In this document: piece by piece, positions 15,889 through 26,300 of the stretch | Numbering within the stretch: the first letter of the stretch is position 1 | Layout of the letters: each line of letters begins with the position of its first letter | Notes under the pieces: model-generated | Database searches by the model: none | Told to the model about the DNA's origin: nothing | The model's input: only the letters and a program-made list of their open reading frames with translations | Program-made: the position numbers and the translations under genes | Origin: Candidatus Zixiibacteriota bacterium | GTDB taxonomy: Bacteria; Zixibacteria; MSB-5A5; GN15; FEB-12 | Assembly (NCBI GenBank): GCA_040756055.1 | Contig: JBFLZR010000009.1 | Coordinates: 68,620 to 124,176, forward strand | Reading direction: 5' to 3' | DNA length: 55,557 bases

Positions 15889-16215
15889 CTAATTGAAAGC
15901 CCTGTCGATACGCGCCATCAACTGGGCCTTGGGTATGGCGCCCACGACCTGGTCAACCATTTCTCCGCCTTTGAAGAAAAGCAGTGACGGGATCGACATT
16001 ATGTTATATTTACCCGCGGTGAGGTTGTTGGCATCAACATCCAGCTTAACGACCTTAACCTTATCCGAGTACTCAGTGGCTATTTCTTCCAGAATAGGGG
16101 CAATCATCTTGCACGGCCCGCACCAGGTTGCCCAGAAGTCCACTATGACAGGCTTGTCAGATTGCAAGACCTCCTGATCAAAGGTGTCGTCGGTAATGTT
16201 CAACGGTTTACTCAT
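15889..16215 (-). CDS. trxA: Thioredoxin
   Basis: The 108-residue protein is a canonical single-domain thioredoxin. It has the active site WCGPC (C32, C35) after VIVDFWAT, the cis-proline loop IMSIPSLLFFKGG, and the terminal helix. I chose ATG 16215 because GGAGG sits six bases upstream; the TTG one codon before would be too close. It reduces disulfides in cytoplasmic proteins and is the likely electron donor for CcdA encoded downstream at 12580. It is followed by its own terminator. The 188 bases upstream, up to the activase gene stop at 16404, must contain its promoter, but I see no clear consensus there. Confidence 0.96.
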   Translation of the reverse strand: MSKPLNITDDTFDQEVLQSDKPVIVDFWATWCGPCKMIAPILEEIATEYSDKVKVVKLDVDANNLTAGKYNIMSIPSLLFFKGGEMVDQVVGAIPKAQLMARIDRAFN

Positions 16216-16403
16216 CAAATGCCTCCAATCGATATCCAGTATTCAAATATTTTTTCTTTTAACAATGACAGTCACCGGTTGTTCCGACAGCGCATAATAA
16301 TCTTGCCCTCGTCGCAACCCGCGCTCGAATGGTAAGTTTTTGGGAAAATAATATCAAGTTAATATTGGCAGCGCTTCGGAAAGTGTGAACGGTGGCCCTG
16401 GTA

Positions 16404-19400
16404 TTAACCTCCGGCCACCTCTTTGAGCTTTATCGCAGGATGCTGACCCTGCTGAATCGCCTTGACCTGTTCGGCAAAGGCTTCCAACCTCGTCTCTTCG
16501 CCAGAGTCGCGAAGGCCCTCGTAGCTGATATTGAGCCACGGCACAAAACCCAGGTCTTCAGAGATACGTTTGGACAAGGACGACACAACCGTTCCGGGCA
16601 TACAGTTGAACGGCATGGCATTAACGACTCCGCAGGCGCCCTCGGCGACCATTTCCATAGCCTTGCCAATCGAAAGAACAGCTTCTCCTTTATAGTCCAG
16701 CTGCAAATATCTCTGAGCCAGTCTGAGGACTTTCTCAATAGGATAATCCGTGCGGAAATCTCCGTCTTTTAAAAAGCTTCTGATAATCTTGTGCTCTTGT
16801 CGTTTCTGGAATTGCAGCTGAAGAGTTCCCCGTAATATGCCTTTCAGATCCAGATTGGATATCGAGTCGCGGCGATAGGTGTATGAGGTATACATCGGCC
16901 ACTCCGTGAACGTTGCCAGCCATACTTCGAGACCGAGATTCTCCAGCGACTCAATCAGGTGATTGTTTGAAAAACGGTTATTGCGCAGATATATCTCACC
17001 CACTACCCCAACTACCGGTCTGGTTCGCTCGGTCGTTTTGATTTTGGCGAAATCACCGGAGGCCCATCGAGCCAGGTCCGCTAAAGACTCATCGCGGACG
17101 ATTGCATTATCAAGGCGATTGACATAGTGAAGATACAACTTCTCCGTTTCTCCCTTGTTTATCTCATACGGGCGTGTGCGAAGCAGCAGTTTTTGCAGGC
17201 AATCAATAAATACCATACCACGCCAGGCGGTTTTGCGAAATTCCGTGCCATCGAGACCGAAGTCAGTATATCCGTTTTTCGAATTGGGAGAATATATGGG
17301 AATATCGGTATACCCCAGGTCATCGAGTACAATCCTGTGGAACTGGCTATACAGTCCGAACCGGCACGGCCCATTGGCGCCGGGCATGAAGAAAATTGTT
17401 TTGCGCGGGTCGCTGTCTTTAGAGCGAAGTTTCTTGATCATATCGCCGGTGGTGATGACGCAGGGGAAGCACTCTTTGCCGGTGGTGAATTTTTTGCCGT
17501 ATTCGAGAGTCTCTTCATCCGGTTCATCAAGCACTTGCGCCGTAAGGCCACATCTCTCGAAAGCGGCTCTGAGCGCGTAGGCATGATCACACATATTGGG
17601 AATATAGATTGTCTTCTCGAAGGGTCGAAAATCGTCGTTGGCGATGCTGAAATGGGTAACCGGCGTTCTGAACTTGTAGAAGCGCAAAGAATCTATAAAA
17701 GCCTCACACCGGGTTATGAGACCCGCATCGGCCGAATGCTCATCAAGCTCAAGCTGCAGGTAGGGCTTACCCGCCATGGCCTTGCGGAAAAAATGAGTAA
17801 TGAATGAATCCGGACCGCAAGCGAACGATGTGATATAAACGGCATAGAGGTTGGGATGCTCACGGATATACCGCGCGGCCGAGAGGATTCTCTTTCCGTA
17901 ACGCCAGTACATAAACGGGGTGTCGTCCTGACCGTTTTCGATATCGAGGAAATCCACAGGAATGGCCTTAACGCCCAGATTGCGGATCTTGTCGGGCAAT
18001 TCCAGAGAGAGCTTACGGTCGTAGCCGTTGTATGGTCTGCTGACGACTACCAACACCTTTTCATCGGGGGACAGTTCTTTGAGAAACTTTTCGCCGGTTG
18101 CCCGCAACTCTTTTTTGTATGCCTGGTAGGCGGAAAGCCCGGCGGCTACCGCCCGATTGTACTCTCTATCGGAAAGATGGAAATCAGATGCCAGGCGTTT
18201 CAGTTTGTGTCTGAGGTCTTCGGCATTCTGACTCAGGTGTATGGGACGGTCAATGAACTTGACCCCCGAGCCGGCAAAATCGAAACGGGCCGAAACAGAG
18301 GAACCTATTGTCTGCACGTAAGGACATATATAGGCTCCGCTGTCGATCTCTTCCTTTTCCTCAACAACTTTTATCAGCGAAGGCAAGAAGATATAGTCTA
18401 TCTGCTTTTCCAGCAGGTTGGCGATGTGACCATAGACAATCTTTATCGGATAGCATGTTTCCGCGCTGAAAAGTTCGAGCGCCTGAGAAACTATCTTATG
18501 GTTGGAAAAATCGGAGTTCACTATTTCGAAACCGGCGGACTCAAAGAATGCCTTCCAGAACGGATAATATTCGAAGAAATGCAGGACTCTCGGGATACCT
18601 ATTCTGCCTTTATTTTTTTCCACGCGGCTGGCGTCGTAATAGCGCCGGTACAGCAGTCTCTGTCTGGCCCTGGCATAGTCGAATGGCAGGTGTTTTTTTT
18701 CATTTCGGTCAACCTCGAATTTCTCGCAGCGCGAACCGTAAAACAGCGGCTGTTCCCCCTCGACTTCGACCTTATGAATTTCGCACTGGTTAGGGCAATC
18801 CTCACACGGGAAGGTATCTATCCGGTAGCGCTTCTTATAGAAGTCAAAGCCCTTGAACGAAGTCTCAAAGCCGGGTTCGGAGAGCTTCTCCTCGGCCAGA
18901 ATGGCTGCTCCGATGGCCCCGGTAACATCATGGTGCGGCGGCACGGTAACATCTTTACCCGTCAATTTCTCGAAAGCGGCCACGACAGCTTTGTTCCAGG
19001 CCACCCCGCCCTGAAAGAAAATGTGCCGGCCGATTCTTCGGTCTCCCACAACCTTCGTAAGGTAATTGCTGGCAATGGAATAGGCCAACCCGGCCAAAAG
19101 GTCATCCTTGCTCGCGCCACTTCGCTGATGAGCTACAAGGTCTGATTCCATGAAAACTGTGCATCGTTCCCCGCAACCGACAGGACATGTGGCTTTAAGG
19201 GCACGGTCCGAGAATTCAGTCTCGATGTTGATATTTAGTTTTTCCGCCTGTTCCTGAAGAAATGAACCGGTCCCGGCGGCGCAGGCTTTATTCATTTCGA
19301 AATCGATCACTGATCGATTATCAATCGATATATACTTTGAATCCTGGCCGCCGATTTCGAAGATTGTATCAACCTCGGGGTCGATATCGACAGCCGCTGT

Positions 19401-20612
19401 AGCCTGGGCGGTTATTTCGTTACGGACAACATCGGCCCCTATCAAGTCACCGATTAAATATCTGCCCGAACCGGTTGAGCCAACGGCCCTTACATTTACC
19501 CTGTCGCCCACCTCTTCGCCGATCTCTTTGAGTCCGCAACGCACCGCCTCGATTGGCCGGCCTTCTGTCATCAGGTAGCGCCGGGCGACAACGCGGTGGG
19601 ACTCGTCGATCAGCACCAGGTTTGTGGAGAGGGAACCAATATCAACGCCGAGAAAGACATCGAGGTCGTCGAAATCACAAGGACTTTTTTCCAGCGTAAC
19701 ATCATAATATTTGGAATGAGGAAAATCGAACGAGAGAGCGTCGCGCCCGGCCTGTGCCGACCTGCGAAAACCGAGATAGGATTCTATTTTGCCGATATCG
19801 AAGTTTTCGACCACCAGGTCATCATCGGCGGCAAGAAGAGCGGCGCCGATGGCTCCGATAACGTTATGGTGCTGAGGGACAATCAGCTCACCTTGCTCGA
19901 GCTGCAGTATCTCGGTAAAGGCGCGAACCATACCGGGGTTAGCCGCCACACCGCCTTCAAAAACAATTGGCTTTTCGAATTTCATGCCGCGGGCGATTGA
20001 GCTCTTGAAGTTTCGCGCCACGGCAAAGCAAAGGCCCGCAACGATGTCGTAATCAGGGGTGGCTATCTGCTGAAGATGAATCATATCGGACTTGGCGAAG
20101 ACCGAACATCGACCGGCTATGCGCGGGGGATTTTTCGACTTCAACGCCATCTGCCCGAATTCACCTTCTATCGATATCTTAAGGCGGTTTGCCTGCTGAT
20201 CGAGAAACGAACCGGTTCCAGCGGCACACTGGGCATTCATCGAAAAGTCTTTAACTACCCGTTTTCCGCTATCGAGGATTATTAATTTGGAGTCTTCCCC
20301 TCCCATCTCGACAATCGTGCGAGCTTCGGGAACAACATGGTAGTTACCGGCCGCGATGGAAGCGATTTCTCCGTAAAACTTGCCCCCGAGTACCGAGCAG
20401 GCTGTTTTGCCTCCGATACCGGTGAGACCAAGTTTTAGCGTCGCGCTCTGAAGTTCACCGAACCGGTCTCCGAGCGCTTCAAGCAGTGTCTCGAATGGTC
20501 GCCCGTGAAAGCGCCTGTAAACGGTTCGTGTCAACCGGCCATTTTCGAACAAGGCCAGCTTGACGGATACCGAGCCGACATCGATGCCGAGAGATTTAGT
20601 TGTCGGTGACAT
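16404..20612 (-). CDS. Giant acyl-CoA dehydratase activase: two BadF/HgdC-type ATPase domains plus DUF2229/HgdB-like region
   Basis: From ATG 20612 the protein is 1402 residues (a TTG four codons earlier is possible). The first ASKHA ATPase domain spans about 5-265 (GIDVGSVSVKLALF; IVEMGGEDSKLIIL; NAQCAAGTGSFLDQQ), and the second about 320-585 (VFLGVDIGSLSTNLVL; IFEIGGQDSKYISI; NKACAAGTGSFLQEQ). The cysteines in NAQC and the later RCSVF, and in NKAC and RCTVF, match those that bridge a [4Fe-4S] cluster in HgdC-type activases. A C-x2-C-x3-C motif near residue 610 (PCEDCPNQCEIH) starts the DUF2229 and 2-hydroxyacyl-CoA dehydratase-like remainder. Such enzymes use ATP to push an electron onto a partner dehydratase or reductase. 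No separate dehydratase is visible nearby, so the client is unknown. Confidence 0.88.
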   Translation of the reverse strand: MSPTTKSLGIDVGSVSVKLALFENGRLTRTVYRRFHGRPFETLLEALGDRFGELQSATLKLGLTGIGGKTACSVLGGKFYGEIASIAAGNYHVVPEARTIVEMGGEDSKLIILDSGKRVVKDFSMNAQCAAGTGSFLDQQANRLKISIEGEFGQMALKSKNPPRIAGRCSVFAKSDMIHLQQIATPDYDIVAGLCFAVARNFKSSIARGMKFEKPIVFEGGVAANPGMVRAFTEILQLEQGELIVPQHHNVIGAIGAALLAADDDLVVENFDIGKIESYLGFRRSAQAGRDALSFDFPHSKYYDVTLEKSPCDFDDLDVFLGVDIGSLSTNLVLIDESHRVVARRYLMTEGRPIEAVRCGLKEIGEEVGDRVNVRAVGSTGSGRYLIGDLIGADVVRNEITAQATAAVDIDPEVDTIFEIGGQDSKYISIDNRSVIDFEMNKACAAGTGSFLQEQAEKLNINIETEFSDRALKATCPVGCGERCTVFMESDLVAHQRSGASKDDLLAGLAYSIASNYLTKVVGDRRIGRHIFFQGGVAWNKAVVAAFEKLTGKDVTVPPHHDVTGAIGAAILAEEKLSEPGFETSFKGFDFYKKRYRIDTFPCEDCPNQCEIHKVEVEGEQPLFYGSRCEKFEVDRNEKKHLPFDYARARQRLLYRRYYDASRVEKNKGRIGIPRVLHFFEYYPFWKAFFESAGFEIVNSDFSNHKIVSQALELFSAETCYPIKIVYGHIANLLEKQIDYIFLPSLIKVVEEKEEIDSGAYICPYVQTIGSSVSARFDFAGSGVKFIDRPIHLSQNAEDLRHKLKRLASDFHLSDREYNRAVAAGLSAYQAYKKELRATGEKFLKELSPDEKVLVVVSRPYNGYDRKLSLELPDKIRNLGVKAIPVDFLDIENGQDDTPFMYWRYGKRILSAARYIREHPNLYAVYITSFACGPDSFITHFFRKAMAGKPYLQLELDEHSADAGLITRCEAFIDSLRFYKFRTPVTHFSIANDDFRPFEKTIYIPNMCDHAYALRAAFERCGLTAQVLDEPDEETLEYGKKFTTGKECFPCVITTGDMIKKLRSKDSDPRKTIFFMPGANGPCRFGLYSQFHRIVLDDLGYTDIPIYSPNSKNGYTDFGLDGTEFRKTAWRGMVFIDCLQKLLLRTRPYEINKGETEKLYLHYVNRLDNAIVRDESLADLARWASGDFAKIKTTERTRPVVGVVGEIYLRNNRFSNNHLIESLENLGLEVWLATFTEWPMYTSYTYRRDSISNLDLKGILRGTLQLQFQKRQEHKIIRSFLKDGDFRTDYPIEKVLRLAQRYLQLDYKGEAVLSIGKAMEMVAEGACGVVNAMPFNCMPGTVVSSLSKRISEDLGFVPWLNISYEGLRDSGEETRLEAFAEQVKAIQQGQHPAIKLKEVAGG

Positions 20613-20737
20613 ATAATCAATCAACCATTCGCCCGCCGAGAAGGCAAGCGATTTATTGAGGGCATGAATGGTCCCCTTTTAATTTTGTTGTCTTTATAGA
20701 TAGATACGGTATATTCCGCTGCGATGAAGGCATAATA

Positions 20738-21181
20738 ATGCGATTAGTTGTACAGCGAACATCCGGCGTTGAGGTCGTTATCGACGGCAAAGTTCTTAGC
20801 CGCACAGGGCGAGGACTGCTGGTTTTAGTGGGCAGCAGAAAGGGTGATAACGAAAAGTGTTCTGAGTGGCTGGCGGACAAGGTCGTCAACCTTCGGATTT
20901 TTGAGGACGATGACGGCAAGATGAATCTATCGTGCCTCGATGTTGCGGGTGAAATCATGATTGTCTCGCAGTTCACTCTCTACGCCGACACGCGTAAAGG
21001 ACGACGACCGGCTTTTACCGAAGCCATGGAGGCGACCGAAGCCGAGAGACTTTACAATGAGTTCGTGAGACTGGTCGGGGCATCCGGCCTGAAAGTGGCG
21101 ACCGGTAAGTTCGGGGCCAAGATGGACGTGCGTTTCGACAATGACGGCCCGGTAACGATAATACTCGACTATGACATATAA
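20738..21181 (+). CDS. dtd: D-aminoacyl-tRNA deacylase
   Basis: This 147-residue protein carries both signatures of the Dtd family: SQFTLYADTRKGRRPAF (about residues 76-92, including the SQFT catalytic motif) and the cross-subunit GP motif near the C-terminus (NDGPVTIILD). Dtd hydrolyses D-amino acids (and glycine from tRNA-Ala) wrongly attached to tRNA. It is the first gene of a plus-strand run of eight. Its 3' end overlaps the maf start by 11 bases. The 125 bases upstream separate it from the divergent activase gene. Confidence 0.96.
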   Translation: MRLVVQRTSGVEVVIDGKVLSRTGRGLLVLVGSRKGDNEKCSEWLADKVVNLRIFEDDDGKMNLSCLDVAGEIMIVSQFTLYADTRKGRRPAFTEAMEATEAERLYNEFVRLVGASGLKVATGKFGAKMDVRFDNDGPVTIILDYDI

Positions 21182-21776
21182 GTTTATCAATCAGCTTGCC
21201 AACAAATATGAGATAATCCTCGGTTCCGGGTCGCCGCGCCGGGTGGCTCTTCTCAGGGAAACAGGCGTGTCTTTCAGCCAGATTGTCCCTAATCTCGAAG
21301 AACAGCAGCTTGAAGGCGAACAGCCGTTCACGTATGCGGAACGACTGGCGCAGGACAAAGCTCTTCTTATTTGCAGGAAGCTGGGCGAGAACCAGGCCGT
21401 GATAAGTTGTGACACGATCGTGGTTCTCGAGGGAAGAGTGCTCGGAAAGCCTTTGGACAAGTATGATGCGTTTAATATCCTCACTCTCCTGTCCGGGAAA
21501 AAGCATGTCGTATGCACTGCTCTGGCGGTGGCCGACCGTCGCGGCATTCTGACAAGCGGCTACGAAACCACAAATGTTTTTTTTAATCATGTTTCCCCGG
21601 AGCAAATTAAGGATTATATTGCCAGCGGCGAGCCGATGGACAAAGCGGGCGCCTATGGGATACAGGGGATGGGGGCATTTTTAGTTGACAGTATTGAGGG
21701 TAACCTGGATACTGTTATTGGGTTTCCGCGCGAGTTGTTGGAGCGTCTGGCAAGCAGGATAGTTGGATTACAGTAA
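21171..21776 (+). CDS. maf: Maf-family nucleoside triphosphate pyrophosphatase
   Basis: The 201-residue protein has the Maf signature ILGSGSPRRVALLRETGV near its start, the acidic ISCDTIVVLEGRVLGKP and the DKAGAYGIQGMGAFLVDSIEG motif. Maf proteins hydrolyse dTTP/UTP or modified nucleotides (house-cleaning) and were first linked to septum formation. The KAGAYGIQG motif fits the dTTP/UTP (YhdE) type. The ATG lies inside the dtd stop region, which implies coupled translation. The next gene overlaps or follows within 20 bases. Confidence 0.94.
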   Translation: MTYKFINQLANKYEIILGSGSPRRVALLRETGVSFSQIVPNLEEQQLEGEQPFTYAERLAQDKALLICRKLGENQAVISCDTIVVLEGRVLGKPLDKYDAFNILTLLSGKKHVVCTALAVADRRGILTSGYETTNVFFNHVSPEQIKDYIASGEPMDKAGAYGIQGMGAFLVDSIEGNLDTVIGFPRELLERLASRIVGLQ

Positions 21777-21795
21777 CCCTCACAACCCGAACAAA

Positions 21796-22737
21796 ATGAG
21801 CGAATTGTACAAGAAATTTGGCGAGCTGCTTAAGATCGAAAGAAATCGCAAAGCGCTGAAGCTCGAAGACCTGTCGGAGCAGTTAAAGATCTCGGTAACC
21901 AATCTTGAGTACATAGAAGCCGGCGAGATCGGTTCACTTCCCTCGAAAATTTACTATAACCTTTTTGCCAAGGCCTACGCCGAGTCGCTGGGTATTGACT
22001 TTGAGCGCACTATCGAAGCGATCAAGGAGGACCTTGGAGAACTTACGTATAACGGGGACACCGGCTCCTCGAAACCGGCGCCGGACAAGCCCCAAAAAAA
22101 GAAACCGGCCGAGCAAAAGAAAGATGCGGAGGAGAGAGAAAGCGCGGCATCCATCAAAAAGCTCCTCTACCTCTTTGGGGCGATCGTTGTCGTGTTCATA
22201 ATTTTTCTGGTAATATTCCTGATATTCTTCTCATCCGAAAAACCGATCACCGACGAGCAAACATCCACCCGGCAGGCATCGCAGCCTGCAGTCGTGGATT
22301 CCGATCACGTTACTTCAGACACCGGGGGCACATCGTACGACTGGAACGTACCGGAATACCGGGTGCCGCAGAAGCTCAGGTTAAAACTCACACCGAGAAA
22401 CGAAAGCTGGTCGACCGTGCTTGCCGACGGCGACACGGTTATATTCCGCAATCTGATACCGGGCCGCGTCTATGACGCCGAAGCTGATTACCGGCTGATA
22501 GTGTCGGTCGGGATACCGTCTCAGGTGGATATCGAGCTTAACGGGAAAGCAGTGGATCTTAGCGACCCGGGCACGGGAAGAATCTCAAGGGTCGAAATCA
22601 ACCAGGTAAACGCAGACAGCTTTTTTAACCGGGATGCTTTGGAGTCCGTATCTGCCACCACGCCCGGCCCGGCGAATGATCAGCGACCGGCTGATACCGC
22701 CGGAAACAGTGGTGGGCTTGAGGATGATGAAACTTAA
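21796..22737 (+). CDS. rodZ: RodZ-like membrane-anchored helix-turn-helix protein
   Basis: From ATG 21796 (313 residues; a TTG 11 codons earlier overlaps maf) the protein starts with a RodZ-type HTH (residues 4-75; LLKIERNRKALKLEDLSEQL; EYIEAGEIGSLPSKIYY). A Lys/Pro-rich linker follows, then one membrane helix at about 123-146 (LLYLFGAIVVVFIIFLVIFL), and a periplasmic domain resembling DUF4115 at about 190-285 (LRLKLTPRNESWSTVLADGD). RodZ links the MreB cytoskeleton to the wall-elongation machinery and helps set rod shape. The start lacks a strong ribosome-binding site, so coupling to maf is probable. It overlaps the following gene by about 14 bases. I am confident in the architecture; the cell-shape function is by homology. 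Confidence 0.85.
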   Translation: MSELYKKFGELLKIERNRKALKLEDLSEQLKISVTNLEYIEAGEIGSLPSKIYYNLFAKAYAESLGIDFERTIEAIKEDLGELTYNGDTGSSKPAPDKPQKKKPAEQKKDAEERESAASIKKLLYLFGAIVVVFIIFLVIFLIFFSSEKPITDEQTSTRQASQPAVVDSDHVTSDTGGTSYDWNVPEYRVPQKLRLKLTPRNESWSTVLADGDTVIFRNLIPGRVYDAEADYRLIVSVGIPSQVDIELNGKAVDLSDPGTGRISRVEINQVNADSFFNRDALESVSATTPGPANDQRPADTAGNSGGLEDDET

Positions 22738-23278
22738 GAGCATAATCGCCGGCATGAAGCTCAGGCAGGCGGCGCGGCGAATGGAGCCTGCGCAGGTCGA
22801 ATTTCCCAGGTCTTTGAAAGACCCCAAGCATGTTCTGGTGTGCCTGCCGAGCGGTTTGCGGGAGCTCACCCTGGTGAAGCAGTTTCTTCCGGCAATAACA
22901 GACCTTTTCAAGCCGGCCGATATCACCCTTCTCTGCGTGCCCGGCATTCGTGTCAGTGATATCTTTCCACGAAAGGGATTTCAGATTTTGACGCCAAGCA
23001 GTGAGCAATTGACCTGGGCGGGGCTTCCGAAGAAGAGTTATCTTGACAGCCTTCGTGAAATGAAAATTGATTTGGTTCTGGACCTGAATCTGGATCAGTC
23101 CAATTTTACTTCCAGTGTCTTACTGACTTTTCCCAGGGCGGTCAGGATCGGTCGAGGCAACCATCTGGGTAAGCCATATTACAATCTCGAGATAAAGACC
23201 AAGTATTTGCGCGACGAACGCAACATTTACATGTCTCTTTTGGAGACGATCAAACTGATAAAGAGCAGTGACAATTGA
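22724..23278 (+). CDS. Glycosyltransferase-family-9-like half protein of unknown function
   Basis: The likely start is ATG 22724, inside the end of the rodZ-like gene, giving 184 residues. After a basic N-terminus (MMKLKSIIAGMKLRQAARRM) the pattern resembles the N-terminal Rossmann half of ADP-heptose/LPS heptosyltransferases: KHVLVCLPSGLRELTLVKQF, PADITLLCVPG, KIDLVLDLNLDQSNFTSSVL and AVRIGRGNHLGKPYYNLEI. The usual C-terminal donor-sugar domain (about 170 residues) is absent: the frame ends before smc, and the following bases do not continue it. It may be a domain-only scaffold. I infer the fold and do not claim an enzyme activity. Confidence 0.5.
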   Translation: MMKLKSIIAGMKLRQAARRMEPAQVEFPRSLKDPKHVLVCLPSGLRELTLVKQFLPAITDLFKPADITLLCVPGIRVSDIFPRKGFQILTPSSEQLTWAGLPKKSYLDSLREMKIDLVLDLNLDQSNFTSSVLLTFPRAVRIGRGNHLGKPYYNLEIKTKYLRDERNIYMSLLETIKLIKSSDN

Positions 23279-23314
23279 GGCACGATTTGCGAGTGACAAC
23301 AATTTGGAGGCGGT

Positions 23315-26300
23315 GTGTACCTTAAGAAATTAGATATAGTCGGCTTTAAGTCTTTTGCCAATAAAACCACGATTCATTTTTCTCCCGGAATAACGGCCAT
23401 TGTAGGTCCGAACGGCTGCGGCAAGACAAATATACTTGATGCCCTTCGCTGGGTTCTCGGCGAACAGAAAGTGACCATGCTGCGCGGCAGCAAGATGGAA
23501 GAAGTCATTTTCAACGGAACGCGCGAGATAAAACCGCTGGGAATGTCCGAGGTCACGATATCGCTGGTCAACAACCGCGGGGTGCTTCCGACAGAGTATA
23601 CCGAAGTACAGATTACGCGCCGGCTTTTCCGCAGCGGCGAGTCCGAATACCTGCTCAACAAGGTGCCTTGTCGCTTAAAGGACATAACCGAGCTCTTCTA
23701 TGATACCGGTGTCGGGGCGCACTCCTATTCCGTAATTCAGCAGGACATGATCGAAGCCGTCATCTCGGACAAAGCCGAGGAAAGAAGATTTCTGTTTGAA
23801 GAAGCGGCCGGGATTACCAAGTACAAGCAGCGCAAACGTGCCGCGCTGCGCAAACTCGAAGCGACAGAGAATGATTTCCTTCGTCTCAATGACATTTGTT
23901 CCGAGGTCAAAACACAGGTCAACTCTCTTCGCCGGCAGCAGAAAAAGGCCGAACGCTATCAGCAGATTGCCGACGAGATCAAGGCCTGGGAACTTTATCT
24001 CAGTTCGAACCGTGTCCGCAACATTGACAGGGAGATTAGAGAACTGAAGGCCAGGCGGGACCAGCTCAACAATCAGCTGGTGGAGAAGAGTACCGCCACC
24101 GACAGCCTCTCCTCCAATCTCGAAGGCCACCGCAGGCAACAAATCGATATTGAGCATGAGCTGACGAAGGTCGGTAACGAAATCTATGAAATTTCGGACA
24201 GGGCGCACAATCTTGAAAAGGATATCTCCGTTCATCGGGAGAAGAAATCGAATGCCCGGTTATTGATAGAGCGAAACCACAACGAAATTACCGCCCTCGA
24301 GAAACGCGCCGAGCTTCTGGTCGAGCAACAGAGAGAGGCCGAAGCGCTGTTAGTGTCACAGAAACAGGACCTCGGGGCGATCGAAACAGAATTGAAGCAG
24401 GCTGAGGCGGCGCAAGCCGACGCTGACAGCAAACTTCTGTCGGCCAGGTCGGGCAAGGAACGCGAAAATGAGTTGCTGATCCAGCTTGAAGGCCAGTTGT
24501 CTTCGGGCAAAACGGAAGATGATACTCTCCGTACTCAGATTGAGGAGCTCACTGATAGTGTCGCGGCCACTGAAGAGTCGCTCAAGCAGGCCAATGTCGA
24601 ACGCGAAAGTGTCGTCAGGCGTGTCGCAGCGCAGCAGAGCGCGGTCGCCGAGATCGAAGAGCAGCGTCGACTTCGCGAACAAGAAAACTCACAGCTCGGT
24701 GAGAAGCTCAAGAATCTACTCGAGCAGACTGAGGAGCACTCGGCAGAAATATCAAATCTACAGGCGTCTATCGAGGCATGCCAGGCACGCAAGAATCTGC
24801 TCGAAGAAATGATGCTCCATTACGAGGGCTATGAATCCGGAGTCAAGGCCGCCATGGATGAGCGGAGCCGCTGGCCCGGCATTTACGGCACGGTGGCCGA
24901 AAAGTTCGTGCCGGTAGAAGGTCTCGAAATCGCGGTTGAGGCGGCGCTGGGCGAGATGGCGCGATTTCTCATCTGCGATAAGCGCGCCACCGGTGAATCC
25001 ATAATAAACTATCTCAAGTCCGCCAACAAGGGACGCATCGGCGTTTTGGTTCCCGACAGCGGAACGATCACCCCGGCGGTGAAACGTCCCGAGCTCGAAA
25101 TGCCGGAGTTTATCGGCTGGCTTGACAATCTCGTTACCACCGAAGATCATCTCCGCCCGCTCATGCAGGCGGTCCTCGCGCGCACCGCGGTCTTCAAAGC
25201 CGGGTTCAACCCCGACGAAATTCTGCGGCGTCTCCCCTACGGTTTTCAGGCAGTGTCGGATCGCGGTGATGTATACAGCAAGAACATCATTTCCGGAGGC
25301 TCTCACGAACAGCTTCAGCTTTTCCGTCGCCGGGAAAAAGTGAGCGAACAGGAACAGATGATAGTGCAGCTCGAACAAAGCCTGAACGAGCTTAGCCTGA
25401 AGAAGAACAGAACCACCGCGGAGATCGCGCAGGTGAGGTCCGACCTCAGCAAGCTTGCCGACCAGCTTGACTCCCTTGGCGAGGACATAGAGTCCGCCCG
25501 CTCACAACTTCATGAACTCGAATACGAGTTGCGCAGTCTGGACACCGAAAAGGCACGCCTGGACAAGGAGAAAAAAGGCCTTGCGGACAAGCTGGACAAG
25601 ATCGCGCACCGTCAGTATACCCTCGGCCTGGATTTCAATCAGCTTACCAGTCGCCGCAAGGAACTCGCGGCGAGCATCGCCGAGTCATCACAGCGCCTTT
25701 CGGAACTTGAAAAGGAAGCCAACGTCGCCCAGCAGCGTTTGGCAAGCCTCCAGGTCAAGCAGGTAGAGTCGCGCTCCAGGATAGACCAGACCGAGAGCAA
25801 GCAGAAACATCTTGCGGAACTGCAGGATAACATTACATCGACAATCGAGATCAAGACTCAGGAGATCGAAAACGCCAAACAACAGATCGTCACATCCGAT
25901 GAAAGCATCGGCCGGCTGGAAACCGAACTGAAGCAGACTTTCGAAAAGCGACAGGAAGCTAATTCCCGTCAGACCGAACTGCGCGCCTCGCAGGGTGAGA
26001 TACTGGACAAGGTGTCCGTTATTGAGAGTCAAATAAAACAGGTACGTTCGGAGCGAGAAACGATAAGCGAAGAGATGCATCGCCTCGATATCCGCCTGAA
26101 CACCATCGAGGCTGAACTGGGCAGTATCGGCGAGAGAATTCGGGAGGAATACGATGTCGACATAAAGGCGGTGGATGCTCCAAGTCCGGACGAAACCGTT
26201 CCCGAAGAGGAGGCACGTAAACTGCTGACCGAAAGGAAGGAAAGGCTGAAGTCCTTCGGAGCGGTAAATCTTCTGGCTCTCGAAGAATACAAGACTGCTT

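Noticed and set aside
16391-16419. GGTGGCC...GGCCACC inverted repeat at the 3' end of the activase as a terminator
   Set aside because: It spans the stop codon and lacks a following T run.
17856-19145. 429-codon plus-strand frame inside the activase gene
   Set aside because: It is the shadow of a strongly supported minus-strand protein and has no recognisable domain.
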